Positions 1 through 8,404 of a stretch of DNA of 64,000 nucleotides are shown here, piece after piece. The stretch spans positions 1,187,340 through 1,251,339 of the forward strand of contig NZ_KB899040.1 of assembly GCF_000378005.1 (NCBI RefSeq). Reading direction: 5' to 3'. The stretch comes from Coprothermobacter platensis DSM 11748 (lineage in GTDB: Bacteria > Coprothermobacterota > Coprothermobacteria > Coprothermobacterales > Coprothermobacteraceae). Made by a program: the position numbers and the translations under genes. Below the pieces are notes generated by a model, which saw only the letters and a program-made list of their open reading frames with translations, made no database searches and was not told the DNA's origin. Positions within the stretch are counted from its first letter, which is position 1. Each line of letters opens with the position of its first letter.

Positions 1-1034
1 CTAACCCTAAAGGTTGCGGCCAAGTGGGCAAAAGTTTGGAGATAACCCGTAGAACGCTCTTGGGTTTTGCCTCAAATCCTAATATCTATGGCACCATCGT
101 TGTTGGTTTGGGTTGTGAAACGGTCCAACCTCAAGCATTGTTTGAAGAAATTAAGAACCATTCTTTGAAACCCACTGAATTACTCATCATACAGGACGAA
201 GGCGGAACTGTACGCACTGTGGAAAAAGGAATTAGACTCGCATCTGCTATGGCTCAAGAAATGTCCAAACAGCAGCGTGAACCAGCAGACATTTCTTGTT
301 TATTGCTTGCCACCAACTGCGGTGGCTCAGACGCTACTTCAGGCATTAGCGCAAACGCCGCATTAGGTTACTGCAGCGACTTAATCGTTAAAGAAGGTGG
401 CAGCGTCATCCTCGGTGAAACTACAGAGTTTATCGGTGCTGAGCACATCTTATCTCGCAGGGCAAAAGATGATAACGTGCGCAAAAACCTTCTGCACATC
501 GTTCACTCATTAGAAAAAGAGTTCATAGAAAAAGGCATCGATCTTCGTGGGGCAAACCCGTCACCAGGAAACATAAGAGGTGGGTTAAGCACTCTATCTG
601 AGAAATCACTTGGTTCCATCGTTAAAGGAGGTACGTCAGCAGTTAATGAAGTCGTCAAATACGCTGAGAAGCCTTCCCAGAAAGGCCTCATAATCATGGA
701 CACGCCAGGGTACGATATTGAATCTGTTACGGCCATGGCTGCAGGCGGAGCACAGTTATGTGTATTTACTACGGGGCGAGGAACGCCCATAGGAAACGCA
801 CTCATTCCTGTCATTAAGGTAACAGGAAATCCTCGTACGTTTGAGAACATGAGGGACAACATGGATGTAGATGCATCTTCCATAATACGTGGCACACAAA
901 CCATTGCAGAATGTGGCGATCAACTTTTTAACGAAATAATTGATGTTTGCAACGGCAAGCTTACAAAAGCGGAAACATATAACTTTTCTGAAAGCGCTAT
1001 TTACAGGCCACAAGAGCCATGGTGTTCCTGGTAA
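1..1034 (+). CDS. UxaA-family altronate/galactarate dehydratase, C-terminal part (5' end outside window)
   Basis: The frame is open from the first bases, so the gene begins upstream; a GTG at 24 is internal, because the codons before it read NPKGCGQ, a conserved GCG segment of this family. The visible 340 residues match the UxaA/GarD large domain: a PNI...VVGLGCE segment, NCGGSDATSG, GG(S)VILGETTE and MDTPGYDIESVTAMAAGGAQ with TTGRGTPIG. The family dehydrates sugar acids such as altronate or galactarate to 2-keto-3-deoxy acids with a metal ion in the cytoplasm. It sits 34 bases upstream of a D-galactonate dehydratase and a KDPG-type aldolase, so a role in hexonate, hexuronate or aldarate breakdown is likely. 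The exact substrate cannot be told from the sequence. Confidence 0.85.
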   Translation, partial: NPKGCGQVGKSLEITRRTLLGFASNPNIYGTIVVGLGCETVQPQALFEEIKNHSLKPTELLIIQDEGGTVRTVEKGIRLASAMAQEMSKQQREPADISCLLLATNCGGSDATSGISANAALGYCSDLIVKEGGSVILGETTEFIGAEHILSRRAKDDNVRKNLLHIVHSLEKEFIEKGIDLRGANPSPGNIRGGLSTLSEKSLGSIVKGGTSAVNEVVKYAEKPSQKGLIIMDTPGYDIESVTAMAAGGAQLCVFTTGRGTPIGNALIPVIKVTGNPRTFENMRDNMDVDASSIIRGTQTIAECGDQLFNEIIDVCNGKLTKAETYNFSESAIYRPQEPWCSW

Positions 1035-1068
1035 AGATGAAATTTACTTAAAGGAGGTACTTAAAAAC

Positions 1069-2217
1069 GTGAAAATAACATCCATCGATGTGTACAAGGT
1101 CAAACCACGCTGGATATTCATAAAAGTGGGAACAGATGAAGGTATCTACGGGTGGGGAGAACTCATATCAGGGACAAAAACAGAAACCGTGGTAGCCGGC
1201 GTTAAGGAAATGGGCGAAACCATTATAGGCAAAAATCCCATGCAAATTGAAGATATTTGGCAAACATTGTACCGCTCGTTCTTTAGGGGTGGACCTATCA
1301 ATATGACCATTCTATCGGGCATTGAAATGGCACTCTGGGACATCAAAGGAAAATATTTCAACATACCTGTGTACGAATTTTTGGGAGGCCGCAGTAGAGA
1401 TAGAATAATGGTTTATTCATGGATAGGCGGAGACAGACCTGGCCAAACTGTGGCTGACGAAGCCCTGGATAGAAAAAACAAAGGTTTCAAAGCCATAAAG
1501 ATGAATGCCACTTCGGAAATGCATTATGTGGATTCCTTCAAGAAAGTGGATGAAGTTCTTAAAAGAGTAGATTCCATACGTAGTGCTGTAGGTTATGATT
1601 TGGAAATTGGTATAGATTTTCACGGCCGAGTACATAAACCCATGGCAAAAGTCCTTGCGAAAGAACTTGAGAAATACAGACCCATGTTCATAGAAGAGCC
1701 TGTCTTGCCGGAAAATGACGATGCATTGATAGAGATCGCTTCTCACACATCTATACCCATTGCTACAGGCGAAAGGCTTTATACGCGTTGGGGTTTCAAA
1801 GACGTTTTTAGAAGCGGTTTAGTAGATATCATCCAACCGGATGTAGCCATGACAGGCGGCATTTTGGAAACAAAGAAGATTGCAGCCATGGCAGAAGCTT
1901 TCGATATCGCTGTGGCGCCTCATGCACCTTATGGACCCATAGCATTGGCTGCTACATTACAAGTAGACAGCTGCACTCCCAATGTGTTTATTCAAGAACA
2001 AAGCTTAGGCATCCATTACAACATGGGATTCGATTTGCTCGACTTTGTAAAGAACAAGGAAATCTTCAGTTACAAAGATGGCTTTGTGGATATCCCGCAA
2101 AAACCAGGTTTGGGTATAGAAATCGATGAAGATTTAGTCAAGTCCGTTGCTGAAGAAGGCTTACATTGGACCAATCCTAAATGGCGCAATTATGACGGCA
2201 CAATTGCGGAATGGTAG
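1069..2217 (+). CDS. dgoD: D-galactonate dehydratase (enolase superfamily)
   Basis: From the GTG at 1069, preceded by AAGGAGG at 1051-1057, the protein is 382 residues, the same length as E. coli DgoD, which it resembles throughout (WGE near residue 25, YSW(I/V)GGDRP, DFHGRV, EEPVL, GERLYTR, PHAPYGPIALAA, QEQSLGIHYN). An in-frame ATG at 940 would add 43 residues overlapping the upstream gene and is unlikely. DgoD removes water from D-galactonate to give 2-keto-3-deoxygalactonate, using Mg2+ held by Asp/Glu/Glu of the barrel (DFHG, EEP and GER segments) and a catalytic His (PHAP). It lies between the UxaA-family gene and a KDPG/KDPGal aldolase, so these form one sugar-acid operon. A related mandelate-racemase-family dehydratase of other specificity remains possible. 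Confidence 0.92.
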   Translation: MKITSIDVYKVKPRWIFIKVGTDEGIYGWGELISGTKTETVVAGVKEMGETIIGKNPMQIEDIWQTLYRSFFRGGPINMTILSGIEMALWDIKGKYFNIPVYEFLGGRSRDRIMVYSWIGGDRPGQTVADEALDRKNKGFKAIKMNATSEMHYVDSFKKVDEVLKRVDSIRSAVGYDLEIGIDFHGRVHKPMAKVLAKELEKYRPMFIEEPVLPENDDALIEIASHTSIPIATGERLYTRWGFKDVFRSGLVDIIQPDVAMTGGILETKKIAAMAEAFDIAVAPHAPYGPIALAATLQVDSCTPNVFIQEQSLGIHYNMGFDLLDFVKNKEIFSYKDGFVDIPQKPGLGIEIDEDLVKSVAEEGLHWTNPKWRNYDGTIAEW

Positions 2218-2269
2218 ACCGTACAAAGTCAGTCTGTAAATAACTTTAGTTAAATAAGGAGGAACAAAA

Positions 2270-2920
2270 ATGAGAGATTATGAAGTGTTAAATAAAATAA
2301 AGGAACTTGGAGTATGCGCCATTGTTAGAGGTACTTCTTCTGAATCATTGTTCCGAATAGCCGATGCACTCATTGAAGGCGGAGTCGGTGCCATTGAAGT
2401 TACCTTTGATACACCCGGAGCACCGAAAATGGTGGAAGACCTCGCGAAAAAATATTCCAGCAGTATCCTCATCGGTGCAGGTACAGTACTTGACCCTGAA
2501 ACAGCCAGAATAGCTATCTTATCCGGTGCACGCTTCATATTGGCTCCTTCCCTGAATATCGGCATGGTCCGCATGTGCCAGCGCTACAGCGTACTTCCAG
2601 TACCTGGTATTCTGACCCCCACAGAAGCAGTCACAGCACGTGAAAATGGTGCGCAGTTAGTCAAGGTGTTTCCAGCAGGTGTGATGGGTCCAAACTATAT
2701 TAAGCAAATTAAGAGCCCCCTACCCCAACTTGAAATGATGGCTGTGGGAGCAATAAATACAGAGAATTTTGCCGACTTCATAAAAGCAGGTGCTTGCTCC
2801 GCTGGAATAGGAAGCGACCTTGTTAACAAGAAGCTTGTTGAAGAAGGCAATTTCCAAGAAATCACGAAGAGAGCAAAAACCTTTACAAGCATATTCCAAG
2901 AACTGAAGAAATCTGCTTAG
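2270..2920 (+). CDS. KDPG/KDPGal aldolase (class I)
   Basis: A 216-residue protein with an AAGGAGGA site just before the ATG. It is a short TIM-barrel class I aldolase of the Eda/DgoA family: IVRGTSSE near residue 18, EVTFDTPGA near 41, GAGTVLD near 66, PGILTPTEA near 110 and the Schiff-base lysine in LVKVFPAG. Members cleave 2-keto-3-deoxy-6-phospho-gluconate or -galactonate to pyruvate and glyceraldehyde 3-phosphate. The DgoD neighbour favours the galactonate branch. The needed 2-keto-3-deoxy sugar kinase is not in the window and may lie upstream. Confidence 0.9.
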   Translation: MRDYEVLNKIKELGVCAIVRGTSSESLFRIADALIEGGVGAIEVTFDTPGAPKMVEDLAKKYSSSILIGAGTVLDPETARIAILSGARFILAPSLNIGMVRMCQRYSVLPVPGILTPTEAVTARENGAQLVKVFPAGVMGPNYIKQIKSPLPQLEMMAVGAINTENFADFIKAGACSAGIGSDLVNKKLVEEGNFQEITKRAKTFTSIFQELKKSA

Positions 2921-2949
2921 TAACTATTCTTAAGGCGGTGAGAACGAAT

Positions 2950-3216
2950 ATGTTGACTAAAAAGTTTGTTGTAGAAAACGAAGTTGGGCTTCACGCTCGC
3001 CCGGCTTCACTTTTTGTTGAAACAGCAAACAAATTCAAATCGAGTGTGTTCGTAAAAAAAGATGGAACAGTGGTAAATGCCAAAAGCATTCTCGGCATAC
3101 TATCGCTGGGAGCTGAAAAAGGCGCAGAGTTAGAAGTAGCTGTAGATGGCGAAGACGAAGAAGCCGCCTTGAAAGCTATACAGCAGCTGATGCAGACCAA
3201 ATTCGGCGAAGAATAG
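2950..3216 (+). CDS. ptsH: HPr phosphocarrier protein
   Basis: With the ATG at 2950 (AAGGCGGTGAG site 2932-2942) the protein is 88 residues, normal for HPr, and the phosphorylated histidine falls exactly at residue 15 (GLHARPAS). The regulatory serine falls at 46 (AKSILGILSLGA). A GTG at 2938 would shift both by four. HPr passes phosphate from enzyme I to the sugar-specific EIIs of the phosphotransferase system. Ser46 is the HPr kinase target that links it to CcpA-type catabolite control in Gram-positive-type bacteria. It is placed 29 bases after the aldolase and before a strong terminator, so it is probably read with the sugar-acid operon. No enzyme I or EII gene is visible here. Confidence 0.95.
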   Translation: MLTKKFVVENEVGLHARPASLFVETANKFKSSVFVKKDGTVVNAKSILGILSLGAEKGAELEVAVDGEDEEAALKAIQQLMQTKFGEE

Positions 3217-3218
3217 CA

Positions 3219-3255
3219 AAAGAGGAGGGTTCCATCAGGGGGCCCTCCTCTTTAT
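3219..3255 (+). terminator. Rho-independent terminator after ptsH
   Basis: An 11-base stem (AAAGAGGAGGG at 3219-3229 with CCCTCCTCTTT at 3243-3253) follows the ptsH stop. The right arm overlaps the last bases of the convergent acetyltransferase gene, so it may serve both strands. Confidence 0.85.
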
Positions 3256-3848
3256 TTCCCTATTTGTTTTCTCATGCGATGAAAATGAAGGGTAATGTTA
3301 GACATCAGATTAATATCGTAAGTTCGTTGAATTTCATAACCATAGTGAAGGTAAATACGAATAGCTCGCTCGTTTTCCGCTTCAACGTCAAGGCACATAA
3401 AATAAGCCCCCTGTTTCAAGGCTTCATTTTCTATGTAGTTCATTAGCATACTGGCAATCCCACGTCCTTGCATGATGGGATAAACGGATAAAAAAGCAAT
3501 GTAGTACTCATCCTTTGTGATTCTGCTAACGACTGAATCTAACCTAAGCAGTGCCGGTAGTATATTGAAAAACCTAAGTTTTAACATTTTTAGCATTAAA
3601 TAACCAGTATGCAGTTGTTCTCTTTGTTTTTCCATATAACTATATCCAACCACCATGCCTAAAATGCTTTCATCTTCGACGAAACACGTATGTGAGTAAC
3701 TAAAGAGATTGTTATTCTGGCAATATAGATATTGCATTAAATCGCGAACATTGTTTTCCCCGAATAAGTTACAGAAAAAAGGAGCAGCTAAAAGAACCAA
3801 ATTTGAAAAGTCTTCTTTGCCGGCCTTAATCCCCTTCTGTAGTTCCAT
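3252..3848 (-). CDS. GNAT-family N-acetyltransferase
   Basis: The C-terminal half is a clear acetyl-CoA binding GNAT fold: IAFLSVYPIMQGRGIASMLM (R/QxxGxG/A loop) followed by LDVEAENERAIRIYLHYGYE. I place the start at ATG 3848 because GGAGG lies nine bases upstream, giving 198 residues. An upstream in-frame start at 3932 would add 28 residues with little family likeness. The substrate cannot be deduced. The gene stands alone, convergent with the ptsH operon and divergent from radC. Confidence 0.8.
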   Translation of the reverse strand: MELQKGIKAGKEDFSNLVLLAAPFFCNLFGENNVRDLMQYLYCQNNNLFSYSHTCFVEDESILGMVVGYSYMEKQREQLHTGYLMLKMLKLRFFNILPALLRLDSVVSRITKDEYYIAFLSVYPIMQGRGIASMLMNYIENEALKQGAYFMCLDVEAENERAIRIYLHYGYEIQRTYDINLMSNITLHFHRMRKQIGK

Positions 3849-3957
3849 ACCCTTTAGCCTCCGCCTCCATATAAATGATATAACGCCCTTGCCACACTGT
3901 ATAATGGAGACATGCCAGTTTTCCGCATACATATAACAATGGTGAGGTTTATGTACT

Positions 3958-4665
3958 GTGAGTGATCCAATCTATAAAATTCCTATAAAAGAATGGATTG
4001 TGTCAGAACGCCCCAGAGAGCTTTTGCTTACAAAAGGTCCTCAATACCTTTCTGATGCCAAGTTGCTGGCAATTATCCTTAGAACAGGCACAAGAGAGGA
4101 AACGGCAGAAGATTTAGCCTTGCGATTACTGAATACCTTTGGTGGTCTTACTGGCCTTTATAAGGCGGGTACAGAACAGCTTTTGGAGGTAAAAGGTGTC
4201 GGCATGGCAAAAGCTGCTCAGATAAAAGCAGCGCTTGAAATAGGCAAACGATTGCTCCAAGATGAAACAGCGGAAGAAATAAAAATAGGTAGCCCAGAAG
4301 ATGCGGTGCAATATGCCGCTCAGTATTTCTTACCCATGCTTATGAATGAGAACAAGGAACATTTTTGGGTACTCTTGTTAGATAGAAAAAATCATCCCAT
4401 AAAGCACGTTGAACTTAGCGTTGGTACTTCCATACAAACTACAGTGGATCCAAAAGAAATTGTAAGGGAAATAAGTCTAACATCTGCCCAAGCCATTATT
4501 GTCATACATAACCATCCCAGCGGAGATCCAAGCCCCAGCAAAGAAGATATTTCAGCCACAAAATTATTAAAACAAGCTTGCGAGCTTGTAGGAGCTCAAC
4601 TCCTTGACCACGTCATTATTGGAAAAAACAGACATCTAAGCTTAGCCAGAGAAAAGTTAATTTAA
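3958..4665 (+). CDS. radC: RadC-family JAB/MPN domain protein
   Basis: A 235-residue protein with the standard RadC layout: an N-terminal helix-hairpin-helix region (LLEVKGVGMAKAAQIKAALE) and a C-terminal JAMM-type metallo domain with the conserved HNHPSGDPSPS motif near residue 182 and a downstream D. The start is a GTG at 3958 with GGTGAGG about ten bases upstream; the nearby ATG at 3951 is out of frame. The family was once linked to DNA repair, but its biochemical role is unsettled. It is followed by a short ORF and dinB, so it sits in a small DNA-maintenance cluster. Confidence 0.93.
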   Translation: MSDPIYKIPIKEWIVSERPRELLLTKGPQYLSDAKLLAIILRTGTREETAEDLALRLLNTFGGLTGLYKAGTEQLLEVKGVGMAKAAQIKAALEIGKRLLQDETAEEIKIGSPEDAVQYAAQYFLPMLMNENKEHFWVLLLDRKNHPIKHVELSVGTSIQTTVDPKEIVREISLTSAQAIIVIHNHPSGDPSPSKEDISATKLLKQACELVGAQLLDHVIIGKNRHLSLAREKLI

Positions 4666-4713
4666 GAATTTTTCCTAAGTGCTAATGCTGTCTATATATG
4701 GTATACATTTGTG

Positions 4714-4722
4714 TGCTATACT
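4714..4722 (+). promoter_or_regulatory. Extended -10 promoter for the small ORF/dinB pair
   Basis: TGC followed by TATACT (TGnTATACT) ends seven bases before the ATG at 4729. No ribosome binding site separates them, so the message may begin at or next to the start codon. No convincing -35 box and no LexA-type palindrome are visible. Confidence 0.5.
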
Positions 4723-4728
4723 ATGGGC

Positions 4729-4947
4729 ATGACGGTCATAGTGCTTTATCATGGCGCAGAGTTCAAACCGTTAGCTTTTAGAAACGGACAAAGCTGGCTA
4801 AAAGTTAAAATTTTGCAGCAAAAGTGGCAGCAGCCGCAAGGTAACCGTCAACTTTACCATTTTGTTGTTTCCACAGAAGAAGATCAAATTTGGGAACTTA
4901 TTTATATGTCTCCAGATGGCTATTGGAAAGGATGGTGTTTACCATGA
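4729..4947 (+). CDS. Small conserved-looking protein translationally coupled to dinB
   Basis: About 72 residues from the ATG at 4729 (GTG 4711 and ATG 4723 are other possible starts). It is rich in aromatic residues and reads as a small beta-rich domain ending WELIYMSPDGYWKGWCLP. Its stop overlaps the dinB start as ATGA, a sign of translational coupling. Small proteins of the DUF6504 type are known beside Y-family polymerases, and the tryptophan pattern recalls them, but I cannot confirm membership. A role as an accessory factor of the polymerase is inference from position only. Confidence 0.55.
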   Translation: MTVIVLYHGAEFKPLAFRNGQSWLKVKILQQKWQQPQGNRQLYHFVVSTEEDQIWELIYMSPDGYWKGWCLP

Positions 4948-6116
4948 AATGGGTTATGCACGTAGATATGGATGCTTTTTTCGCTAGCTGTGAACAAGCC
5001 ATAAACCCAAAACTCAAAGGTAAGCCCATAGGTGTTATGGCAGACCCTTATGGAAGAGGTAAAAAACGTTCTGTCATTGCCGCTGCATCTTATGAAGCAA
5101 AGAGAATGGGCGTAAAAGCTGGAATGCCGCCCAAAGACGCTTTTAACCTATGCCCTGACCTTTTATTGGTACAAGCCCACCCATCCTTCTATGGTTATGT
5201 TCACCAAACTATGCTTAAGCTTGCCAAGCATATTTCTTCTGAAGTAGAGAATTACAGTATTGATGAATTTTTTATGACATATTATGGAAATGACCCAGAC
5301 AAATTAGGGCAAACCATAAGAGCTTATGTAAAAAAGCAGTTCGGTATAACATGTTCTGTGGGTATAGCTCCCGGAAAATTGTTAGCTAAGATGGCAACTG
5401 AAGAAGGTAAACCCGACGGGCTTACATGGTGGCAGCCTCAATTCATCCCTGGCGTCTATAAATACCTCCCTGTGTCCGCCATACCAGGCATAGGGCCACG
5501 CAGGGAAGCGTTACTCAATAAGAATGGAATCTATACTTTGGAAGACTTGGCTTTAACCCCAAAGTCAGTCATTAAAAACCTTATGGGCATACTCGGAGAG
5601 TATTATCAAAAAATTGCACAAGGCATTGATGAAACCCCACTTATTACGCAAGAGCCTCCACTAAAAAGTATTACACGCAGTGTTACGCTGGACGCAAGCA
5701 CACTCAGTCCATTGGTAGTAGAAGCGGTAGGGAGACTTCTTTGTGATTCACTAAGCAAAGGATTAGAAGAAATTGATTCTCGAGCGAAAGAATTGTTCAT
5801 ATTTTTACGCTATGATGACATGACTGCTGATTCCGTTGGCATGAAGTTAGAACTTTATACAAATAATCCAGACACCATTTTCCAAAACTTTAAACTGCTC
5901 AACAAAAAATTAAGGCCATATCAGCAAGGAATAAGATTGGTAGGTGTTGGCATGACAGATATAAGGCAGCATTACACACCAAGCCTTTTTTGCAAAGACG
6001 ATCCAAACCCTTTAAAAACCACTTTGGAGCATATACGCCAACGTTATGGTTACGACAGCATTATCCCCGCTAACTTGCTTTTTGCAGAACCTTATACAAC
6101 TTTGATTGCAGAGTAG
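4944..6116 (+). CDS. dinB: DNA polymerase IV (Y-family)
   Basis: A 390-residue translesion polymerase starting at ATG 4944, which overlaps the stop of the small upstream ORF. Catalytic carboxylates are seen in HVDMDAFFASCEQ near residue 5 and YSIDEFF near 104, followed by VGIAPGKLLAKMATEEGKPDG and the helix-hairpin-helix IPGIGPRREALLNKNGI. The C-terminal little-finger domain follows. Such enzymes copy past DNA lesions with low fidelity. No sliding-clamp peptide of the usual QLxLF form is obvious at the C-terminus, which ends near PYTTLIAE. Confidence 0.95.
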   Translation: MKWVMHVDMDAFFASCEQAINPKLKGKPIGVMADPYGRGKKRSVIAAASYEAKRMGVKAGMPPKDAFNLCPDLLLVQAHPSFYGYVHQTMLKLAKHISSEVENYSIDEFFMTYYGNDPDKLGQTIRAYVKKQFGITCSVGIAPGKLLAKMATEEGKPDGLTWWQPQFIPGVYKYLPVSAIPGIGPRREALLNKNGIYTLEDLALTPKSVIKNLMGILGEYYQKIAQGIDETPLITQEPPLKSITRSVTLDASTLSPLVVEAVGRLLCDSLSKGLEEIDSRAKELFIFLRYDDMTADSVGMKLELYTNNPDTIFQNFKLLNKKLRPYQQGIRLVGVGMTDIRQHYTPSLFCKDDPNPLKTTLEHIRQRYGYDSIIPANLLFAEPYTTLIAE

Positions 6117-6161
6117 TCATTTACTGTTGCAACATTAATACCCTGAAATTCCCGTAAGATA

Positions 6162-6488
6162 TCAACTGAGTCCAGGACCTGCACTCATTGCTGAATCTAA
6201 CTCACCCACAGGCTCTTCGACATACTCGGCGCGGTCTACAGCTTCCTCAGGGCCGCTCGTTATTTTGATTTTTGCCAAAGAGCTCTTCGCTTACTCTTTT
6301 AGCCTCACGCCATTTTCTACAAATATTAATAGCTGAAATCAATGCTTTTCAGAACATGATAAAGAATTCCCATCCAAAGCGCATAAAGCTTGTAAACCAT
6401 AGCCATTCATAGCAAATAAGTTCACCAGAAAACGCCCAATTGCTCCTGCCACCAGCCACGCCATCTTCTTGATATCTTTAACTTTCAC
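6162..6488 (-). pseudogene. Decayed coding sequence of unknown family
   Basis: In the otherwise gene-free 6117-6603 stretch, one minus-strand frame reads as coding in two parts. A GTG at 6488 opens a 49-codon segment (MAWLVAGAIGRFLVNLFAM after ten residues, hydrophobic) that meets TGA at 6339-6341. After a second stop near 6280 the same frame gives a 40-codon acidic tail (GPEEAVDRAEYVEEPVGELD) ending at 6162. A neighbouring frame is open through the gap, so a frameshift is also possible. I do not recognise the family. The pattern suggests a small gene lost to stops and shifts. Confidence 0.35.
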
Positions 6489-6603
6489 TCTTTATCTATC
6501 CATCCAGTTATTTTCATCACTTATACTCGCATTTCATTATCTTCCTCAAAAGGAGTGCTTAACTAAAGCTTAATTAACAGGTGTTTGAAAGTATTCGCTT
6601 ATA

Positions 6604-7017
6604 GTGTATAAAAATAAAGTGAGAAAATTAAATATAAAATCAAACAAAATAACTAAGGGCAGTCAGGTCAATTCTTTTGTTGGTATTTTTTTGACTTCCA
6701 TCGCATGGACAATTATATTAAGCATAGTAACTTGGGCAATAGCAGCTTTAGGATGGTTTGCAATTGGGGTGATATGGAAGCGCCAACTCTTCTTGCCACA
6801 AAACATAAAAGATACAGCTATAGCACTTATCTTATTAGGGCTATGGCTCTTGGTCATATTTACCTTTTTCGCTCTTTGGAAAAGGTACAACTACAACAAG
6901 TACTATCTGCACAACAAACGAAGCGTAGAGCCACTAATAGATACACCAGAACCATTAAAGTGGAAAGAACTTAATATAGATCCAGGCTCAGAAAGCTCAA
7001 AAACGCGAGGGGGATAA
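6604..7017 (+). CDS. PgaD/IcaD-like accessory membrane protein
   Basis: A 137-residue protein with two membrane segments (about residues 24-55 and 62-92), then a basic KRYNYNKYYLHNKR stretch and a polar tail. PgaD of E. coli has the same length and plan (two helices, then a Trp/Tyr/Asn-rich basic segment). It lies one base before the PgaC-like synthase. In the known system PgaD binds PgaC in the inner membrane, helps make poly-beta-1,6-N-acetylglucosamine and binds c-di-GMP with it. The start is a GTG with no clear ribosome binding site, so the N-terminus is uncertain. Confidence 0.6.
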   Translation: MYKNKVRKLNIKSNKITKGSQVNSFVGIFLTSIAWTIILSIVTWAIAALGWFAIGVIWKRQLFLPQNIKDTAIALILLGLWLLVIFTFFALWKRYNYNKYYLHNKRSVEPLIDTPEPLKWKELNIDPGSESSKTRGG

Positions 7018-7018
7018 A

Positions 7019-8179
7019 ATGTTTGCAAACTATTGGAAAATCTTCAGTTATTATATATATCTGTTTCCACTACTAATGAGTGTGGTGTATGCCATTGGAG
7101 GTGTCTATTTCTGGCAGCGCAAAGAAAAAGCGAGTAAATTAACACAGGAGGTTAACCTCACAGAGGAATTCCCTCACGTAGTTGTCCTTATACCAGTTCA
7201 TAACGAAGAGGAAACACTCGATGAGACTATAAGTAATATCACTGACTTAGACTACCCTTCCTATGATGTTCTGATAATTGATGATAATTCCACAGATGCA
7301 TCTCTTCAAGTCATCAAAAAATATCTTAACAGTAAAAAGAACCTTCATTTGATCCATTTAACGAGGAACGTTGGGAAAGCTGCAGCATTAAATGTGGCAC
7401 TGGAACATATAGATAACATTCCTATAAGTGTCGTAATCGACGCAGATACCACACTTTCAAAAGATGCTTTAAAGCAGCTGGTTAAACCATTTTATAAACA
7501 ATCACGTTTAGGAGCAGTAACTGGGAATCCTGTGGTAAAAAACCGAAAAAATATTCTAGAGAAAATCCAGACAGCTGAATTCGCCTCAATTATTGGCCTT
7601 ATGAAGAGATCCCAACGTGCTATGGGAAGGGTTCTGACAGTTTCTGGTTGCGCCACAGCTTATAGAACAGATATTCTAAAGAAAGTCGGAGGTTTCTCCA
7701 GTAAAACTGCTACTGAAGACATCGACGTTACCTGGAAACTACAAAAGCAACATTACGAAGTATGGTTTGAACCACAGGCACTGGCCTACATAGAAGTACC
7801 TTCCTCTTTCGGCTCTTATTGGAAACAACGTCAGCGGTGGGCTTTGGGCGGATGGCACCTCTTAAGAACCCATAAAGACATATTTGCCCATTGGGAACAA
7901 CGAAGATTATGGCCCATTTATATTGAGTTTGTTCTTAGTTACATCTGGGCTTTGTTGTTCGTGGTCGGAACTATTACGTGGGGTGTGACCTATGTTTTAC
8001 TGGATTCCCCCTTGGGGTTAAATCCTATACCTGCATGGACTGGCGCTGTACTCATATTCGCATGTTTATTTCAATTTTCAACTGCCCTATTGGTCAACAG
8101 TAGATATGATAGAAATTTGTGGCATGATTTCTTTTATGTCCCCTGGTATCCACTATTCTTTTACATCATCAATGCTTAA
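7019..8179 (+). CDS. PgaC/IcaA-like family 2 glycosyltransferase, C-terminus cut by an in-frame stop
   Basis: A 386-residue membrane glycosyltransferase: N-terminal membrane segment, GT2 domain with VVLIPVHNEEETL, DDNSTDAS, IDADTTL, an ATEDIDVTWKLQ acid/base segment and QRQRWALGG (the QxxRW motif), then three membrane segments. This is the plan of processive poly-GlcNAc synthases PgaC/IcaA. Reading stops at TAA 8177-8179 straight after FFYIINA. The same frame continues open for 31 more codons (AIVWTAPKG... KWKSPARRM) to TAA 8273-8275, and that piece matches the usual family C-terminus (INAL...TWxSPxRR). A single Leu codon TTA changed to TAA would explain it. Activity of the shortened enzyme is uncertain. 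Confidence 0.85.
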   Translation: MFANYWKIFSYYIYLFPLLMSVVYAIGGVYFWQRKEKASKLTQEVNLTEEFPHVVVLIPVHNEEETLDETISNITDLDYPSYDVLIIDDNSTDASLQVIKKYLNSKKNLHLIHLTRNVGKAAALNVALEHIDNIPISVVIDADTTLSKDALKQLVKPFYKQSRLGAVTGNPVVKNRKNILEKIQTAEFASIIGLMKRSQRAMGRVLTVSGCATAYRTDILKKVGGFSSKTATEDIDVTWKLQKQHYEVWFEPQALAYIEVPSSFGSYWKQRQRWALGGWHLLRTHKDIFAHWEQRRLWPIYIEFVLSYIWALLFVVGTITWGVTYVLLDSPLGLNPIPAWTGAVLIFACLFQFSTALLVNSRYDRNLWHDFFYVPWYPLFFYIINA

Positions 8180-8275
8180 GCCATCGTATGGACCGCACCA
8201 AAAGGGATCTTTGGAAGTCTGGAAAACGTTGGCAAATGGAAAAGTCCCGCAAGAAGAATGGTAGATTCAGCCTAA
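8180..8275 (+). pseudogene. Detached C-terminal codons of the PgaC-like gene
   Basis: Thirty-one sense codons in the same frame as the pgaC-like gene follow its TAA and end at TAA 8273-8275. The residues GKWKSPARRM correspond to the conserved basic tail of PgaC/IcaA enzymes. They would be joined to the enzyme by read-through or by reverting one base of the TAA. Confidence 0.7.
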
Positions 8276-8404
8276 AATAGCTAGTCAAGAAAATAAAGAT
8301 CGAGACATATATTCTCTAAAAGGTTTGCGTTAAAAAACATTTTCAGAGCTTTTTAACAATAGTAGCATCAAACCAGAATTTCTAAACGTACTTCTTTCCC
8401 AAGA

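Noticed and set aside
940..1068. Longer N-terminus for the galactonate dehydratase from the ATG at 940
   Set aside because: It would overlap the upstream gene by about 95 bases, and the GTG at 1069 has a strong ribosome binding site and gives the exact family length.
4600..4729. LexA box before dinB
   Set aside because: No GAAC-N4-GTTC or CTGT-N8-ACAG type palindrome is present; only an extended -10 promoter is seen.
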